The notes below the pieces were generated by a model, which saw nothing but the letters and a program-made list of their open reading frames with translations, made no database searches and was not told the DNA's origin. A stretch of DNA of 64,000 bases from JACVRW01 sp963825345 (GTDB lineage: Bacteria > Actinomycetota > Thermoleophilia > Solirubrobacterales > Thermoleophilaceae): assembly GCA_963825345.1 (NCBI GenBank), contig CAWGSQ010000002.1, positions 310,001 to 374,000 of the forward strand. The letters run 5' to 3'. This document shows, in pieces, positions 15,463 to 24,047 of this stretch (positions are counted from its first letter, which is position 1; each line of letters begins with the position of its first letter). The translations under genes and the position numbers were made by a program.

Positions 15463-16091
15463 CCTCGCTCGCGGTCGGATTCGGACTCGGCTTCTTCGTG
15501 GGCGCCCAGCCGGGGCCGGTCTCGCTGCTGTGCATCCGCAGCGTGCTGCGCGGAGCGCTCGCAAGCGGCATCGCGATCGGCGCGGGCGCGGCGCTGATCG
15601 ACCTGCTCTACGCCGGGCTCGGCCTGGCCGGCGCTGCGAGCCTGCTCGAGGCCGACGCCCTGCGCGTGGCATTCGGCCTTTTCGGCGCGCTCGTGCTCGG
15701 AGTGATCGGCGTGCGCACGCTCTGGGGCGCGTTCCGCGTGCGGCTGGGCGGTGAGGCCGACGAGGAGGTGGCGTCGCCCCTACGCGCGTTTGCGACCGCC
15801 GTGGCGGCCACCGCGTCGAACCCGCTCACGATCGCCACCTGGGCGGCGATCTTCACCGCCGCGTCCGTGGCGTCGGTGGGCGACGCCGCCAACTCCGCCG
15901 GCGGCGCCGCGCTGATGCTGGGCGGAGTGGCGCTCGGCACGCTCACCGCCTTCACCGCGCTCTCAGTTCTGGTCGCGCTCGTTCGGCAGCGCTTCGGCCC
16001 GCGGCTGCTCACGACCGTCGACGTCGTGGCTGGCGCCGGCCTGCTCGGATTCGCCAGCGTGCTCGGCTGGCGCACCGTCCACGACTCCTGA
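15459..16091 (+). CDS. LysE-family exporter
   Basis: A 210-residue membrane protein with about six spans. GFGLGFFVGAQPGPVSLLCIR is the N-terminal LysE/RhtB signature, and TASNPLTIATWAAIF is the conserved second motif. Family members export amino acids or related small molecules by proton exchange. The start ATG overlaps the ArsR stop (ATGA), which places it in an ArsR-controlled operon and suggests that it exports the compound sensed there. The end overlaps the convergent TerC gene by 129 bases. Confidence 0.87.
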   Translation: MTSLAVGFGLGFFVGAQPGPVSLLCIRSVLRGALASGIAIGAGAALIDLLYAGLGLAGAASLLEADALRVAFGLFGALVLGVIGVRTLWGAFRVRLGGEADEEVASPLRAFATAVAATASNPLTIATWAAIFTAASVASVGDAANSAGGAALMLGGVALGTLTAFTALSVLVALVRQRFGPRLLTTVDVVAGAGLLGFASVLGWRTVHDS

Positions 16092-17075
16092 GGCGTCGTG
16101 CATCTCGTTCATCGCCTCCAGGCGCTCCTGGCGGTGTTGTTCGGCGTCCGGGTCGTGCCTGTCGGCGCGCACCGATAGGCCGATCCCGATCGCGAACGCG
16201 ACCGCTATCCCGGCGAGACTCGGCACGGGGCCGATCTTCACGATGTCCTCGATCAACAGCTTCACCCCCACGAGGCCGAGCACCACGGCGATCGTCTCGT
16301 CGAGGTAGCGGAAACGGGCGATCAGGCTCTCCACCAGAACGAAGAGCGCCCTCAGGCCGAGGAGCGCGAACACGTTGCCCATCCAGATCAGCAGCGGGTC
16401 GCGCGTGATCGCGAAGGCGGCCGGGATCGAGTCGATCGCGAATGCGATGTCCGCGAACACGATCGCGGCGAGGCACAGGAAGACCGGCGTGGCGTAGCGC
16501 TTGCCGTCGCGCTTCACGAACCAGTGCGGGCCGTGGAACTCGCCCGTGACCGGATAGACCTTCCGAACGAGCCGCACCATCAGGTTCTTGTCGGGATCGA
16601 CGTTCTCGGCCACACCGCGCCAGATCCGGTAGGCGAGCACGATCAACAGAGCCCCGAGCACGTAGATCAGGACGTGGACGCGCTCGAGCAGCTCCGTACC
16701 GCCCAGGATGAAGAGGCCGCGCAGCGCGAGCGCAGCGACGATCCCGAAGAAGAGCAGGCGCGGGCGGTGCTCGTACGGCACGCCGAAGTAGGCGAACAGG
16801 AGCAGGAAGACGAATAGGTTGTCGAGCGAGAGCGAGCGCTCGATCAGGTAGACGGTGGTGTAGGTGACCGCGTCCTGGCTGCCCTCGAGCAGCAGCACAG
16901 GGATGGCGGCGAGCAGGCTGAGCACGAGCCAGCCAACTGACCACCAGGCGGCCTCCTTGAAGCTGGGCTCGCGCCCGCGCGCGAAGAAATGCAGATCCAG
17001 CCACAGGAAGAAGATCAGGGCGGCGATCAACGCCGCCCAGGGAGCTAGGGACCCGACATCCACGATCGGGACCAT
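15963..17075 (-). CDS. TerC/Alx-family integral membrane protein
   Basis: A 370-residue protein with about nine spans. The family motifs are IERSLSLDNLFVFLLLFAYF and IVFADIAFAIDSIPAAFAIT, both with the conserved membrane Asp residues linked to Mn2+ export in TerC/Alx proteins. Residues after about 310 form a hydrophilic tail (HRQERLEAMNEMH and on) that is longer than usual and overlaps the LysE gene. The ATG at 17075 is only 11 bases from the divergent aldo/keto reductase ATG, so the two promoters must overlap the coding ends. Confidence 0.9.
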   Translation of the reverse strand: MVPIVDVGSLAPWAALIAALIFFLWLDLHFFARGREPSFKEAAWWSVGWLVLSLLAAIPVLLLEGSQDAVTYTTVYLIERSLSLDNLFVFLLLFAYFGVPYEHRPRLLFFGIVAALALRGLFILGGTELLERVHVLIYVLGALLIVLAYRIWRGVAENVDPDKNLMVRLVRKVYPVTGEFHGPHWFVKRDGKRYATPVFLCLAAIVFADIAFAIDSIPAAFAITRDPLLIWMGNVFALLGLRALFVLVESLIARFRYLDETIAVVLGLVGVKLLIEDIVKIGPVPSLAGIAVAFAIGIGLSVRADRHDPDAEQHRQERLEAMNEMHDASGVVDGAPAEHAGESEQAGASHDVDGREQPRAEALPNERDQN

Positions 17076-17080
17076 AGAGT
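17075..17080 (+). promoter_or_regulatory. -10 box of the aldo/keto reductase gene
   Basis: TAGAGT followed by 6 bases and ATG at 17087. The box touches the start codon of the divergent TerC gene. Confidence 0.5.
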
Positions 17081-17086
17081 GAGGGC

Positions 17087-18223
17087 ATGCTTGGTCATGT
17101 CGCAGTCGGCACCTGGAGCGGCGGGCGCTTCATGCGCTTCGGCGAGCCAATTTCCGACGAGCGGCTCGAGGCGCTGCTGCGCCCGGGCGCCGGAATCAAC
17201 ACGCTCATCACCGCGGACACCTATGGCGCGGGCGAGGCCGACACGCTGATCGGCCACGCGCTCGCCGGAGTGCCGCGCTCCGACTACGGCCTGGTCGGCG
17301 CCGTGGGCCACGACTTCTACGAGGGCGAGCGGGACGGCGCCAAGGGCTTTCCCCGCTTCACAGATCCGCGCCTGCGCAGCCCCGAGGGCTACCGCGACTA
17401 CCTGCGCATGGCGGTGGAGCGCAGTCTCGAGCGGTGCGGAGTGGAGTCCTTCGACCTGCTGCTGCTGCACAACCCCGACCGCCGCGGCTTCGAGTCGCCC
17501 GAGGTGTGGGAGGCGCTCCGCGGGCTGCGCGACGAGGGGCTGACACGCGAGCTCGGCCTGGCCCCCGGCCCGGCCAACGGCTTCACGCTCGACGTGATCG
17601 GCTGCTTCGAGCGCTACGGAGAGCTGATCGATTGGGCGATGCTGATCCTCAACCCGTTCGAGCCCTGGCCCGGCGAGCTCGCGCTCGACGCCGCCGTGCG
17701 CCACGACGTGAAAGTGCTCACGCGCGTGGTGGATTACGGCGGGCTCTTCCACGACGACGTGCTCCCGGGACACAGCTTCGAGCGGCACGACCACCGCGGC
17801 TTCCGGCCCGAGGGCTGGGTCGAGGCGGGTCGCGAGCGGCTCGAGCGGATTCGCCCGATCGGCGATCGGCACGGGCTCACGCCGCTTCAGCTCGCCTGCG
17901 TGTGGAACCTGGCCCACGAAGCGGTCGAGTGCGTGGCGCCGACGCTGATCCAGGAGCCGGGCGCGGGCGCCAAGCCGATCGAGCGCAAGCGCGAGGAGCT
18001 CGCGGCGGTGCCGGCCGAGCCGGTGCTGAGCGACGAGGAGCTGGCCGAGATGCGCGCGGTGGGCGACAACCGCGGCTCGATGCTCTTGAAGGGCGCGACA
18101 CCCGACCACGAGGGCGAGGAGCGCCCGGACCGCTGGGAGCTCAGCCCGGAGCAGGCCGAGCTGGCTGCTCGCTGGGGCATCGACCCCGAGCGCGACCTGC
18201 GCAAGAGCGCAGCGCCGGTCTAG
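17087..18223 (+). CDS. Aldo/keto reductase family protein
   Basis: A 378-residue TIM-barrel oxidoreductase-like protein. NTLITADTYGAGEADTLIGHAL holds the catalytic-region Asp and Tyr, SLERCGVESFDLLLLHNP gives the conserved His after the strand, and RDEGLTRELGLAPG corresponds to the usual GKVRYIG segment. The C-terminal 60 residues are longer than typical and rich in Glu. Substrate and cofactor preference cannot be read from the sequence. Starts 6 bases after a TAGAGT box. Its stop shares a CTAG with the convergent lipoprotein gene. Confidence 0.82.
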   Translation: MLGHVAVGTWSGGRFMRFGEPISDERLEALLRPGAGINTLITADTYGAGEADTLIGHALAGVPRSDYGLVGAVGHDFYEGERDGAKGFPRFTDPRLRSPEGYRDYLRMAVERSLERCGVESFDLLLLHNPDRRGFESPEVWEALRGLRDEGLTRELGLAPGPANGFTLDVIGCFERYGELIDWAMLILNPFEPWPGELALDAAVRHDVKVLTRVVDYGGLFHDDVLPGHSFERHDHRGFRPEGWVEAGRERLERIRPIGDRHGLTPLQLACVWNLAHEAVECVAPTLIQEPGAGAKPIERKREELAAVPAEPVLSDEELAEMRAVGDNRGSMLLKGATPDHEGEERPDRWELSPEQAELAARWGIDPERDLRKSAAPV

Positions 18224-19272
18224 GGCGTCTGCAAGAGCTCGGCGCAGCGCTGGAGGGCGTCGGTGTCCTCCGGCTGCGCCTTGTCGAGACAGTCCTTGTA
18301 CTCCTTGAAGTCCTGGGCCTCAGGGGTGGTGCCGTCATCGGACGGGGCCTCCGGCGCCGTTGGCTGCGAGCCGCCGAGCCCGGGGATCGTGCCGCCGCCG
18401 AGTGAGGTCGTCAGATCGGAGAGCGGCCGCGGGTTCGCGGGCGCCTCGATCTCCTGGTCGCCGTTCACCTTCGAGAACTCCACCTCGAACTCGATCGCGC
18501 CGGACTGGATCCCGCCGAGCGACTCGCGGCTCTCCTCGGGCACGTCGAACTCGATCTTCCCGGCCACGCGCCGGATGATGTCGTCGTCCTTGCCGACGTA
18601 GACGTGGAACGTGGGGTCGCTCACGACCTCGCCGACCTTGCGGATGTCGTCCTCGCTCAGCGGTTTAGGCGGCTTCTGGCCGGTTGCGCCGCCGATCGTC
18701 GAGCCGGACTTGCGCACGAATGCGTTCAGGTTGCGCATCACCGCCTCGACGTCGAGCTTCCCGGACACGTGGCGTGTCTGCACGCCGGCGATCTCCTCGT
18801 CGCCCTCGTCCTTGGCCTCGGAGAGCCAGCTGCGGGGATCGAGACCGAGCGCCCGCAGCGACCCGCGCTTGTCCTTGTTCTGCGCGATCGCGCGGTTGGC
18901 CTGCGCCACCTGGGCCGCCGGCTGCTCGTAGTAGATGTCCTGGAACTTCACGAAGGCCCGGTCGCCAGTGGAGAGGAAGCCGGTGGTCACGGTCTGGCCG
19001 CCGCCGTCGGTGCCGATCTTCAGGTCGACGTCCACCGACGGCAGCTTGTCGTCGTTGGTCCTGAACGGGCCGGAGGCGCTGATCCGAACGGGCTTGTCGA
19101 GCCCGGGACTACCCTTCAGCTGGATCGAGGCGTCGATCTTCAGGTCGGCGCTCTTGATCGACGAGCTGAAAGCCTTGTCGAGAACGTCCTGGACGTCCTC
19201 CTTGTCGTCGCCGCCGCCGCAGGAGGCCAGGGCCAGCGTGGCGAAGAGCATGACAGGGAGCAGGCGACGCAC
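18220..19272 (-). CDS. Putative lipoprotein, possibly LppX/LprG-like
   Basis: A 350-residue exported protein. The signal ends in the lipobox LALASC with Cys18, followed by a Gly/Asp linker. The body has long amphipathic strands (ADLKIDASIQLKG, SVDVDLKIG, GFLSTGDRAFVKFQDIYYEQP, KIEFDVPEE), which resembles the antiparallel sheet of LppX/LprG/LolA-like lipid carriers; this is inference. The C-terminal 60 residues are Pro/Thr-rich followed by a Cys-containing helical tail. The GTG start at 19272 lies 7 bases after a TAGTCT box, which decides against the longer frame. It is divergent from the C5-epimerase-like gene. Confidence 0.7.
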   Translation of the reverse strand: MRRLLPVMLFATLALASCGGGDDKEDVQDVLDKAFSSSIKSADLKIDASIQLKGSPGLDKPVRISASGPFRTNDDKLPSVDVDLKIGTDGGGQTVTTGFLSTGDRAFVKFQDIYYEQPAAQVAQANRAIAQNKDKRGSLRALGLDPRSWLSEAKDEGDEEIAGVQTRHVSGKLDVEAVMRNLNAFVRKSGSTIGGATGQKPPKPLSEDDIRKVGEVVSDPTFHVYVGKDDDIIRRVAGKIEFDVPEESRESLGGIQSGAIEFEVEFSKVNGDQEIEAPANPRPLSDLTTSLGGGTIPGLGGSQPTAPEAPSDDGTTPEAQDFKEYKDCLDKAQPEDTDALQRCAELLQTP

Positions 19273-19279
19273 GCGGCGC

Positions 19280-19285
19280 AGACTA
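19280..19285 (-). promoter_or_regulatory. -10 box of the lipoprotein gene
   Basis: Minus-strand TAGTCT followed by 7 bases and GTG at 19272. Confidence 0.5.
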
Positions 19286-19331
19286 GCTGGGCCACCGCAA
19301 CTCGATGCAATCTCGGACGTTGGACAACCAG

Positions 19332-20837
19332 ATGGGGTACGTGAAGCGAATCGCAGGGATCGCCGCGGTCGCGGCGATCGCAATCGCCGCGCCGGCCAAC
19401 GCCGGTCAGGTGATCGTCGTGGACGGCAATCACGCCCAGCGCGTGGAGGATCCGGCCGTTCCGACACGAGCGGAGATCGCCCTAGAGGCGCCGGCGGTCG
19501 CGAGCGCCTCGCGCGTGCGTGCCCGGGCATCCACGAAGAGCGGCCGGCGCGCGGTCTATGCGGCGCTTCGGAAGGAGCTCCGCCGCAAGCGCATCAGCAA
19601 ATCCGCCTACCGGCGCTGGCGCGCGACCTACGTGCGCTCGCTTCGCACGCTCAGGCGTCTCAGCGGGGCGCGCGCGGCCCAGTTGAGCTACGTGCTCACG
19701 TCGGTCGAGTCGCTGGCCCTGCGCCGCCGCCTCGGCGCGACCCGCATGCCGGTGGCGTTCCTCCAGCTCGAGCGCAACCGCCAGTACTGGCCGCGGAAGC
19801 CCTACCCCGCCCCGGGCGACCAGGTGAGCTTCCGAGGCAGCGAGGTCCTCTTCCAGTACTTCGCGGGCGAGGGCCTCCAGCTGCACCCGCTCTCCACCTT
19901 CAAGAAGGCCAACCACCTCCACGGCTTCTGCGAGCGCAAGGAGGCGAGCTGCGACGAGCGGGCGCTGCGCCGCATCCTCGACGAGATGACGAAGCTCGCC
20001 GTCAAGCGCGGGCGCAACTTCATCGCGTGGGAGTACCTCTTCTACTTCGGCGGCGGCACGCCCCCGTGGATGAGCGGGATGGCCCAGGCCACCGGCATCC
20101 AGGCTCTGGGCCGCGCAGCGACGCTGCTGGGTGAGCCGAAGTACCTGGACACGGCCCGGCGGGCACTCGGCGCGTTCGAGACCCGCCCGCCGACCGGCGT
20201 CCGCACGACCGGTTTCCGCGGCGGCGTGCACTACCTCCAGTACTCGTTCGCGCCGCGCCTGTTCATCTTCAACGCGTTTCTCCAGTCCCTGATCGGGCTG
20301 CACGACTTCGGCCAACTCGCCGACGACGAGCGGGCGCGGGGCCTCTTCCGCGCCGCCGAGCCGGAGGCGCGCCAGGAGATCCCGTACAGCGACGTGGGTG
20401 ACTGGTCGCTCTACAACTACGCCGGTCATGAGTCCAACGGCGACTACCACGAGCTGCTGCGCGAGTTCCTGGAGAGCATGTGCACCCGCCGGCTGGGCGC
20501 TCTCTACTGCGACTACGCACGCCGCTACCGCGGCTACCAGATCGATCCGCCCGAGCTCACCTGGCAGGGCCCGAATGTCGCGACGGAGGACCAGCCCGCC
20601 ACGATCCGCTTCAACGTCTCGAAGCTGTCCGCCATCGAGGTGAAGGTCACGAACCCGAGCGGAAAGCTCGTCTTCAGCCGCCTGGCGACGTTCCGCCGCG
20701 GCGACGGCGGCTTCACCTGGACCCCCCACGGGCCCGGGCTGTTCAGGGTGAGCGTCGCCGCGAAGGAGCTGCGCACGGGCCTCGGCAAGCGCGACCGCGA
20801 CAGCGGCGAGATCGAAGTGGAGAACCGGCCGGGCTGA
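19332..20837 (+). CDS. Secreted D-glucuronyl C5-epimerase-like protein
   Basis: A 501-residue protein with an N-terminal signal peptide (VKRIAGIAAVAAIAIAAPANA). Residues about 120-400 resemble the alpha/alpha-toroid C-terminal domain of D-glucuronyl C5-epimerases: NFIAWEYLFYFGGGTPPWMSGMAQ, GGVHYLQYSFAPRLFIFNAF, and DWSLYNYAGHESNGDYHELLREFL with the conserved Tyr and His. Residues about 410-500 look like an Ig-like strand domain. Family enzymes invert a uronic acid carbon in polysaccharides; the real substrate here is unknown. The gene is divergent from the lipoprotein gene, with about 59 bases between, and is followed by the ArsA gene after 17 bases. Confidence 0.75.
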   Translation: MGYVKRIAGIAAVAAIAIAAPANAGQVIVVDGNHAQRVEDPAVPTRAEIALEAPAVASASRVRARASTKSGRRAVYAALRKELRRKRISKSAYRRWRATYVRSLRTLRRLSGARAAQLSYVLTSVESLALRRRLGATRMPVAFLQLERNRQYWPRKPYPAPGDQVSFRGSEVLFQYFAGEGLQLHPLSTFKKANHLHGFCERKEASCDERALRRILDEMTKLAVKRGRNFIAWEYLFYFGGGTPPWMSGMAQATGIQALGRAATLLGEPKYLDTARRALGAFETRPPTGVRTTGFRGGVHYLQYSFAPRLFIFNAFLQSLIGLHDFGQLADDERARGLFRAAEPEARQEIPYSDVGDWSLYNYAGHESNGDYHELLREFLESMCTRRLGALYCDYARRYRGYQIDPPELTWQGPNVATEDQPATIRFNVSKLSAIEVKVTNPSGKLVFSRLATFRRGDGGFTWTPHGPGLFRVSVAAKELRTGLGKRDRDSGEIEVENRPG

Positions 20838-20838
20838 C

Positions 20839-20844
20839 TAGAGT
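20839..20844 (+). promoter_or_regulatory. -10 box of the ArsA gene
   Basis: TAGAGT followed by 10 bases and ATG at 20855, directly after the stop of the epimerase-like gene. Confidence 0.45.
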
Positions 20845-20854
20845 GCGGCGCTTG

Positions 20855-22021
20855 ATGGCGCCCCGCACAATCCTCTACACAGGCAAGGGCGGAGTCGGCA
20901 AGACGAGCGTGGCCGCCGCGACGGCGCGCAACTGCGCGGCCGCCGGCCTCCGCACCGTCGTCCTCTCCACGGACCCCGCCCACAGCCTCTCCGACTCGCT
21001 CGAGGCCCCGCTCGGGGCCGAGCCGACCCAGATCGGAGCGAACCTGTTCGGGCAGGAGGTGCAGGCCCAGGAGGAGATGGAGCGCCACTGGGACGGCGTC
21101 CAGGGCTGGCTCGGCGACCTGCTCGCGGAACGCGGCATCGACCGCATCTCGGCCGAGGAGCTGACCGTCCCGCCCGGGATGGACGAGCTCTTCTCGCTGC
21201 TCTGGATCAAACGCCACCACGAGGAGGGCGAGTTCGACTGCGTGATCGTGGACTGCGCGCCCACCGGCGAGACGCTGCGCCTCCTGTCGTTCCCCGACGT
21301 GGTCACCTGGTGGCTCGAGCGCATCCTGCCCTCGCAGCGCCGGCTCGCGCCGTTCGCCCGCACGCTCTTCGACATGCCGCTGCCGGGCGAGGCTGTGTTC
21401 GACGACGTGGAGCGGCTCGCGCGCAACCTCGTGGCGATGAACGGCATCCTGCGGGACCGCTCACGCACGACGATCCGGCTCGTGACGAGCCCGGACCGGA
21501 TGGTGGTGAAGGAGTCGATGCGGACCTTCACCTACCTGAACCTGTACGGCTATCTGACCGACGCGGTGGTGGTGAACCGGCTGCTGCCGCCGGACGGCTA
21601 CTTCGCCGCCTGGCGCGAGGCGCAGGAGGAGCAGCTCGAGCTGGTGCGCTCGGCCTTCGCGCCGGTGCCCGTGCTCACCGCGGACTACTTCGAGCGCGAG
21701 GTTGTGGGCGGCGACATGCTCGACCGCCTGGCGGGCGCGGTCTTCGGGGACGAGGATCCGGCCGCGATCCTGTACGACCGGCTCTCACAGGAGCTCGTCA
21801 CGAACAACGGCAGCGCGACGCTGCGCGTGGCCGTGCCGTTCGCCGAGCGCGGTGACCTGAGCCTGAAGAAGATCGGACTCGAGGTGATCGTGAGGGTGGG
21901 TGGCCAGAAGCGGACGATCATGCTGCCGCCGGCGCTGTCCGCCTACGCGGCGGCCGGCGCCCGCTTCGAGGACGGCGCGCTCGAGATCAAGTTCGAGAAG
22001 GGGCCCGATGGAACCGACTGA
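20855..22021 (+). CDS. ArsA/Get3-type ATPase
   Basis: A 388-residue SIMIBI-class ATPase. ILYTGKGGVGKTSVAAATA is the deviant Walker A with the signature Lys, VVLSTDPAHSLSDSL is switch I, and FDCVIVDCAPTGETLRLLSF is switch II. The C-terminal 70 residues (LRVAVPFAERGDLSLKKIG onward) form an Hsp20-like ArsA domain. No ArsB, ArsC or metal-binding Cys triad is seen nearby, so arsenite export is unlikely; such actinobacterial proteins are of unsettled function. The next small gene overlaps by 14 bases. Confidence 0.9.
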   Translation: MAPRTILYTGKGGVGKTSVAAATARNCAAAGLRTVVLSTDPAHSLSDSLEAPLGAEPTQIGANLFGQEVQAQEEMERHWDGVQGWLGDLLAERGIDRISAEELTVPPGMDELFSLLWIKRHHEEGEFDCVIVDCAPTGETLRLLSFPDVVTWWLERILPSQRRLAPFARTLFDMPLPGEAVFDDVERLARNLVAMNGILRDRSRTTIRLVTSPDRMVVKESMRTFTYLNLYGYLTDAVVVNRLLPPDGYFAAWREAQEEQLELVRSAFAPVPVLTADYFEREVVGGDMLDRLAGAVFGDEDPAAILYDRLSQELVTNNGSATLRVAVPFAERGDLSLKKIGLEVIVRVGGQKRTIMLPPALSAYAAAGARFEDGALEIKFEKGPDGTD

Positions 22022-22262
22022 CGAGCCGCCGCGCCCGGACGGCGAGCCGCGCCCGAACGGGGAGCACCGCCCCCCGGATCCCGCCGCGCTCTTCGTGATG
22101 CTCGACGGAATGCGCCGGATGGCGCCGCGCGAGCTGGAGGGGCAGGTCACGAACCTGATCCGCGAGTTCCTCCTGACGCTGCGCTCGCTGATCGACTGGT
22201 ACCTGGAGCGCCTCGACCGCGAGCCGCAGGAGACCAAGATCGAGGACATCCCGATCGACTAG
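22008..22262 (+). CDS. Small hypothetical protein translated with the ArsA ATPase
   Basis: An 84-residue protein: the first 25 residues are Pro/Glu-rich and disordered, the rest is helical (LFVMLDGMRRMAPRELEGQ, LIREFLLTLRSLIDWYLERL). It starts with ATG behind an AAGGGG sequence within the last codons of the ArsA gene, 14 bases overlap, and is probably its partner. Function unknown. Confidence 0.7.
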   Translation: MEPTDEPPRPDGEPRPNGEHRPPDPAALFVMLDGMRRMAPRELEGQVTNLIREFLLTLRSLIDWYLERLDREPQETKIEDIPID

Positions 22263-22266
22263 GCCC

Positions 22267-23787
22267 CTACCCCTCCCGGCCGCCTTCCGGGAAGTGCGGC
22301 AGGTGGCCGCCGGCGTCGTGGAGGATCAGGTTCCATAGGCGGCGCACCTCCTTCGGGTGGCGGCGCGCGACGTTCCTGAACTCGCCACGGTCGTGGCGGC
22401 GGTCGTAGAGGCGCAGCTCCTCGCGGCGGTTGCCAGCGATCAGCAGCCAGCGGTCGTCGCCCGCGCTCACGTAGGTGTTGTACGCCGCCGTCCTGTAGCC
22501 GCGCTTCTTGCGCGGCTGCCTGCCGTTGAAGAGCGGGGAGAGGTCGGCGCCGTTCATGCCGCGCGGCTCGTCGACTCCCAGCATCGAGAGCACCGTGGGG
22601 CCGATGTCGTGCGTGGACGCGTAGTAGCTGCTCGTCCTGCCCTTTGCCTTGCCGGCGGGATGGCGCATCGCCATCGGCACGTGGGTCAGCTCCTGGTGCA
22701 TCTCCGTGTAGCGCTTCCCCACCCAGCCGTGCTCGCCCAGCAGCACGCCGTGGTCGCTCACGAGGACGAGCAGCGTGTTGTCGGCGAGACCCAGGTTCTC
22801 GAGGCGGTCGAGGAAGCGGCCGAGCCACACGTCCACGAGGGTGACCTCCGCGGCATACAGCTGCCGGATGCGGCGGAGCAGCCGGCGACCGTGGTCTATG
22901 TCGCTGGTGCGGGCCGCGGGTGTCTCGTACGGCTGGATCGGCTCCAGGCCGCCGCCGACGCGCGCAGGGCCGTACATGTCGATCAGGCGCCGCGGCGCGT
23001 CCCAGGGCTCGTGTGCGTCGAACGAGTCGATCACGAGAGCGAACGGCTGCGGGCGCGTGCGAGCCCACTCGATCCAACCCATCGCCTCGCGGAACACCTT
23101 CGCCGCGTTGTAGTCCTTCTCATCGCGGCCGGGCGGGTTCATCGCCAGGTAGTTCGCCATGCGCCGCTCGTGGGTGGTGCCCCGAAGCGCCCTCGGCACG
23201 TAATGGTCCAGCTCCCGCCGGCGCGGCAGGTGGGGCGGGCGCCGCTGAACGGGCACCTGCCCCTCCACCAGCTCTACGCGGTCGAACTTGGCCCGGAAGC
23301 GCCTGTGGACGGGAAGCAGGAGGTGCGGGTTATCGGTCACATAGCCGGTTGTCCAGCCCGCCTTTCGGAGCGTCGCGGTCCACATCTCGCCGTCGCTTCC
23401 CACCGGCTCCCAGCCCGGCTGTGGCGGGAGGTCGCGCCAGTGCGGCCGCCAGCCCCGGAACGGGAAGGTGCGCCTCCCGGCCATGATCGCTCGGCGCGCG
23501 GGGATGGTCGGCATGCCCTCCGGATAGGCATTCAGGAAGCGCACCCCCTGGCGCCCGACCTTGTCCCAGCTCGCCGTGCGCGCGCGGCTGCCGTAGATGT
23601 GATCCGCGCGCAGGCTGTCCATCACCACCACCACCACGTTCATGGGGGGCGGTGCCTGGGCGCCCGCGCCGTGGGAAGCGAGCAGCGTGAGGCCGGCCGC
23701 GCCGGCTCCCCCCGCGCGAAGCAGCTCGCGCCGCGAGACTGCGGGTGCTCGGCACCGCCCGCTCGCGGGTCTGGCATCCGGCGGCAT
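22267..23787 (-). CDS. Sulfatase-fold phosphodiesterase/transferase-like protein exported by Tat
   Basis: A 506-residue alkaline-phosphatase superfamily protein. A twin-arginine signal (SRRELLRAGGAGAAGLTLLA) starts at residue 18. Metal-binding features are VVMDSLRADHI with Asp57 and the late VSDHGVLLGEHG. The position of the formylglycine Cys/Ser in the C-x-P-x-R motif is occupied by Thr94 (TIPARRAIMAGR), so a normal sulfatase mechanism is not possible; Thr nucleophiles occur in NPP and LtaS-type members. Its ATG is 7 bases after the stop of the 72-residue gene on the same strand. The substrate is unknown. Confidence 0.83.
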   Translation of the reverse strand: MPPDARPASGRCRAPAVSRRELLRAGGAGAAGLTLLASHGAGAQAPPPMNVVVVVMDSLRADHIYGSRARTASWDKVGRQGVRFLNAYPEGMPTIPARRAIMAGRRTFPFRGWRPHWRDLPPQPGWEPVGSDGEMWTATLRKAGWTTGYVTDNPHLLLPVHRRFRAKFDRVELVEGQVPVQRRPPHLPRRRELDHYVPRALRGTTHERRMANYLAMNPPGRDEKDYNAAKVFREAMGWIEWARTRPQPFALVIDSFDAHEPWDAPRRLIDMYGPARVGGGLEPIQPYETPAARTSDIDHGRRLLRRIRQLYAAEVTLVDVWLGRFLDRLENLGLADNTLLVLVSDHGVLLGEHGWVGKRYTEMHQELTHVPMAMRHPAGKAKGRTSSYYASTHDIGPTVLSMLGVDEPRGMNGADLSPLFNGRQPRKKRGYRTAAYNTYVSAGDDRWLLIAGNRREELRLYDRRHDRGEFRNVARRHPKEVRRLWNLILHDAGGHLPHFPEGGREG

Positions 23788-23794
23788 GCCCCGG

Positions 23795-24013
23795 CTACCG
23801 GCCCTTGGTGATGTCGATCGAGCGGATCGCGTGCTCGTCAGGCAGCTTTCGGAGCACCTCGCGCACGATGTCGTGGACGTCGCGCTCGTCGTGCCCGAAG
23901 TCGTCCAGGAACGACTTCAGCGCCGTGTGGGTGATCTTCAGCTGGGCGGGAGTCAGGTCGAGCCGGTAGGCGATCTCGTCCGGCCCGATGAGGTGCAGCT
24001 CGTCGTCGGCCAT
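23795..24013 (-). CDS. Small hypothetical protein, 72 residues
   Basis: The sequence begins MADDELHLIGPDEIAYRLDL and is followed by helical segments (PAQLKITHTALKSFLDDFGH, VHDIVREVLRKLP). I do not recognise the family by name; it resembles small actinobacterial proteins of unknown function with a conserved DEI-YRLDLT motif. The gene is divergent from the EVE-domain gene, with 34 bases between, and is followed on its own strand by the sulfatase-like gene. A longer frame that enters the divergent promoter was rejected. Confidence 0.65.
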   Translation of the reverse strand: MADDELHLIGPDEIAYRLDLTPAQLKITHTALKSFLDDFGHDERDVHDIVREVLRKLPDEHAIRSIDITKGR

Positions 24014-24035
24014 GAGTGCTCGACAGCGTACAAAG

Positions 24036-24041
24036 TAGGCT
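24036..24041 (+). promoter_or_regulatory. -10 box of the EVE-domain gene
   Basis: TAGGCT followed by 6 bases and GTG at 24048. Confidence 0.5.
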
Positions 24042-24047
24042 TGGAGC

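Noticed and set aside
20855..22021. Arsenite resistance by the ArsA-like ATPase
   Set aside because: No ArsB, ArsC or metal-sensing Cys-containing ArsR is near, and the Cys triad of ArsA is not seen.
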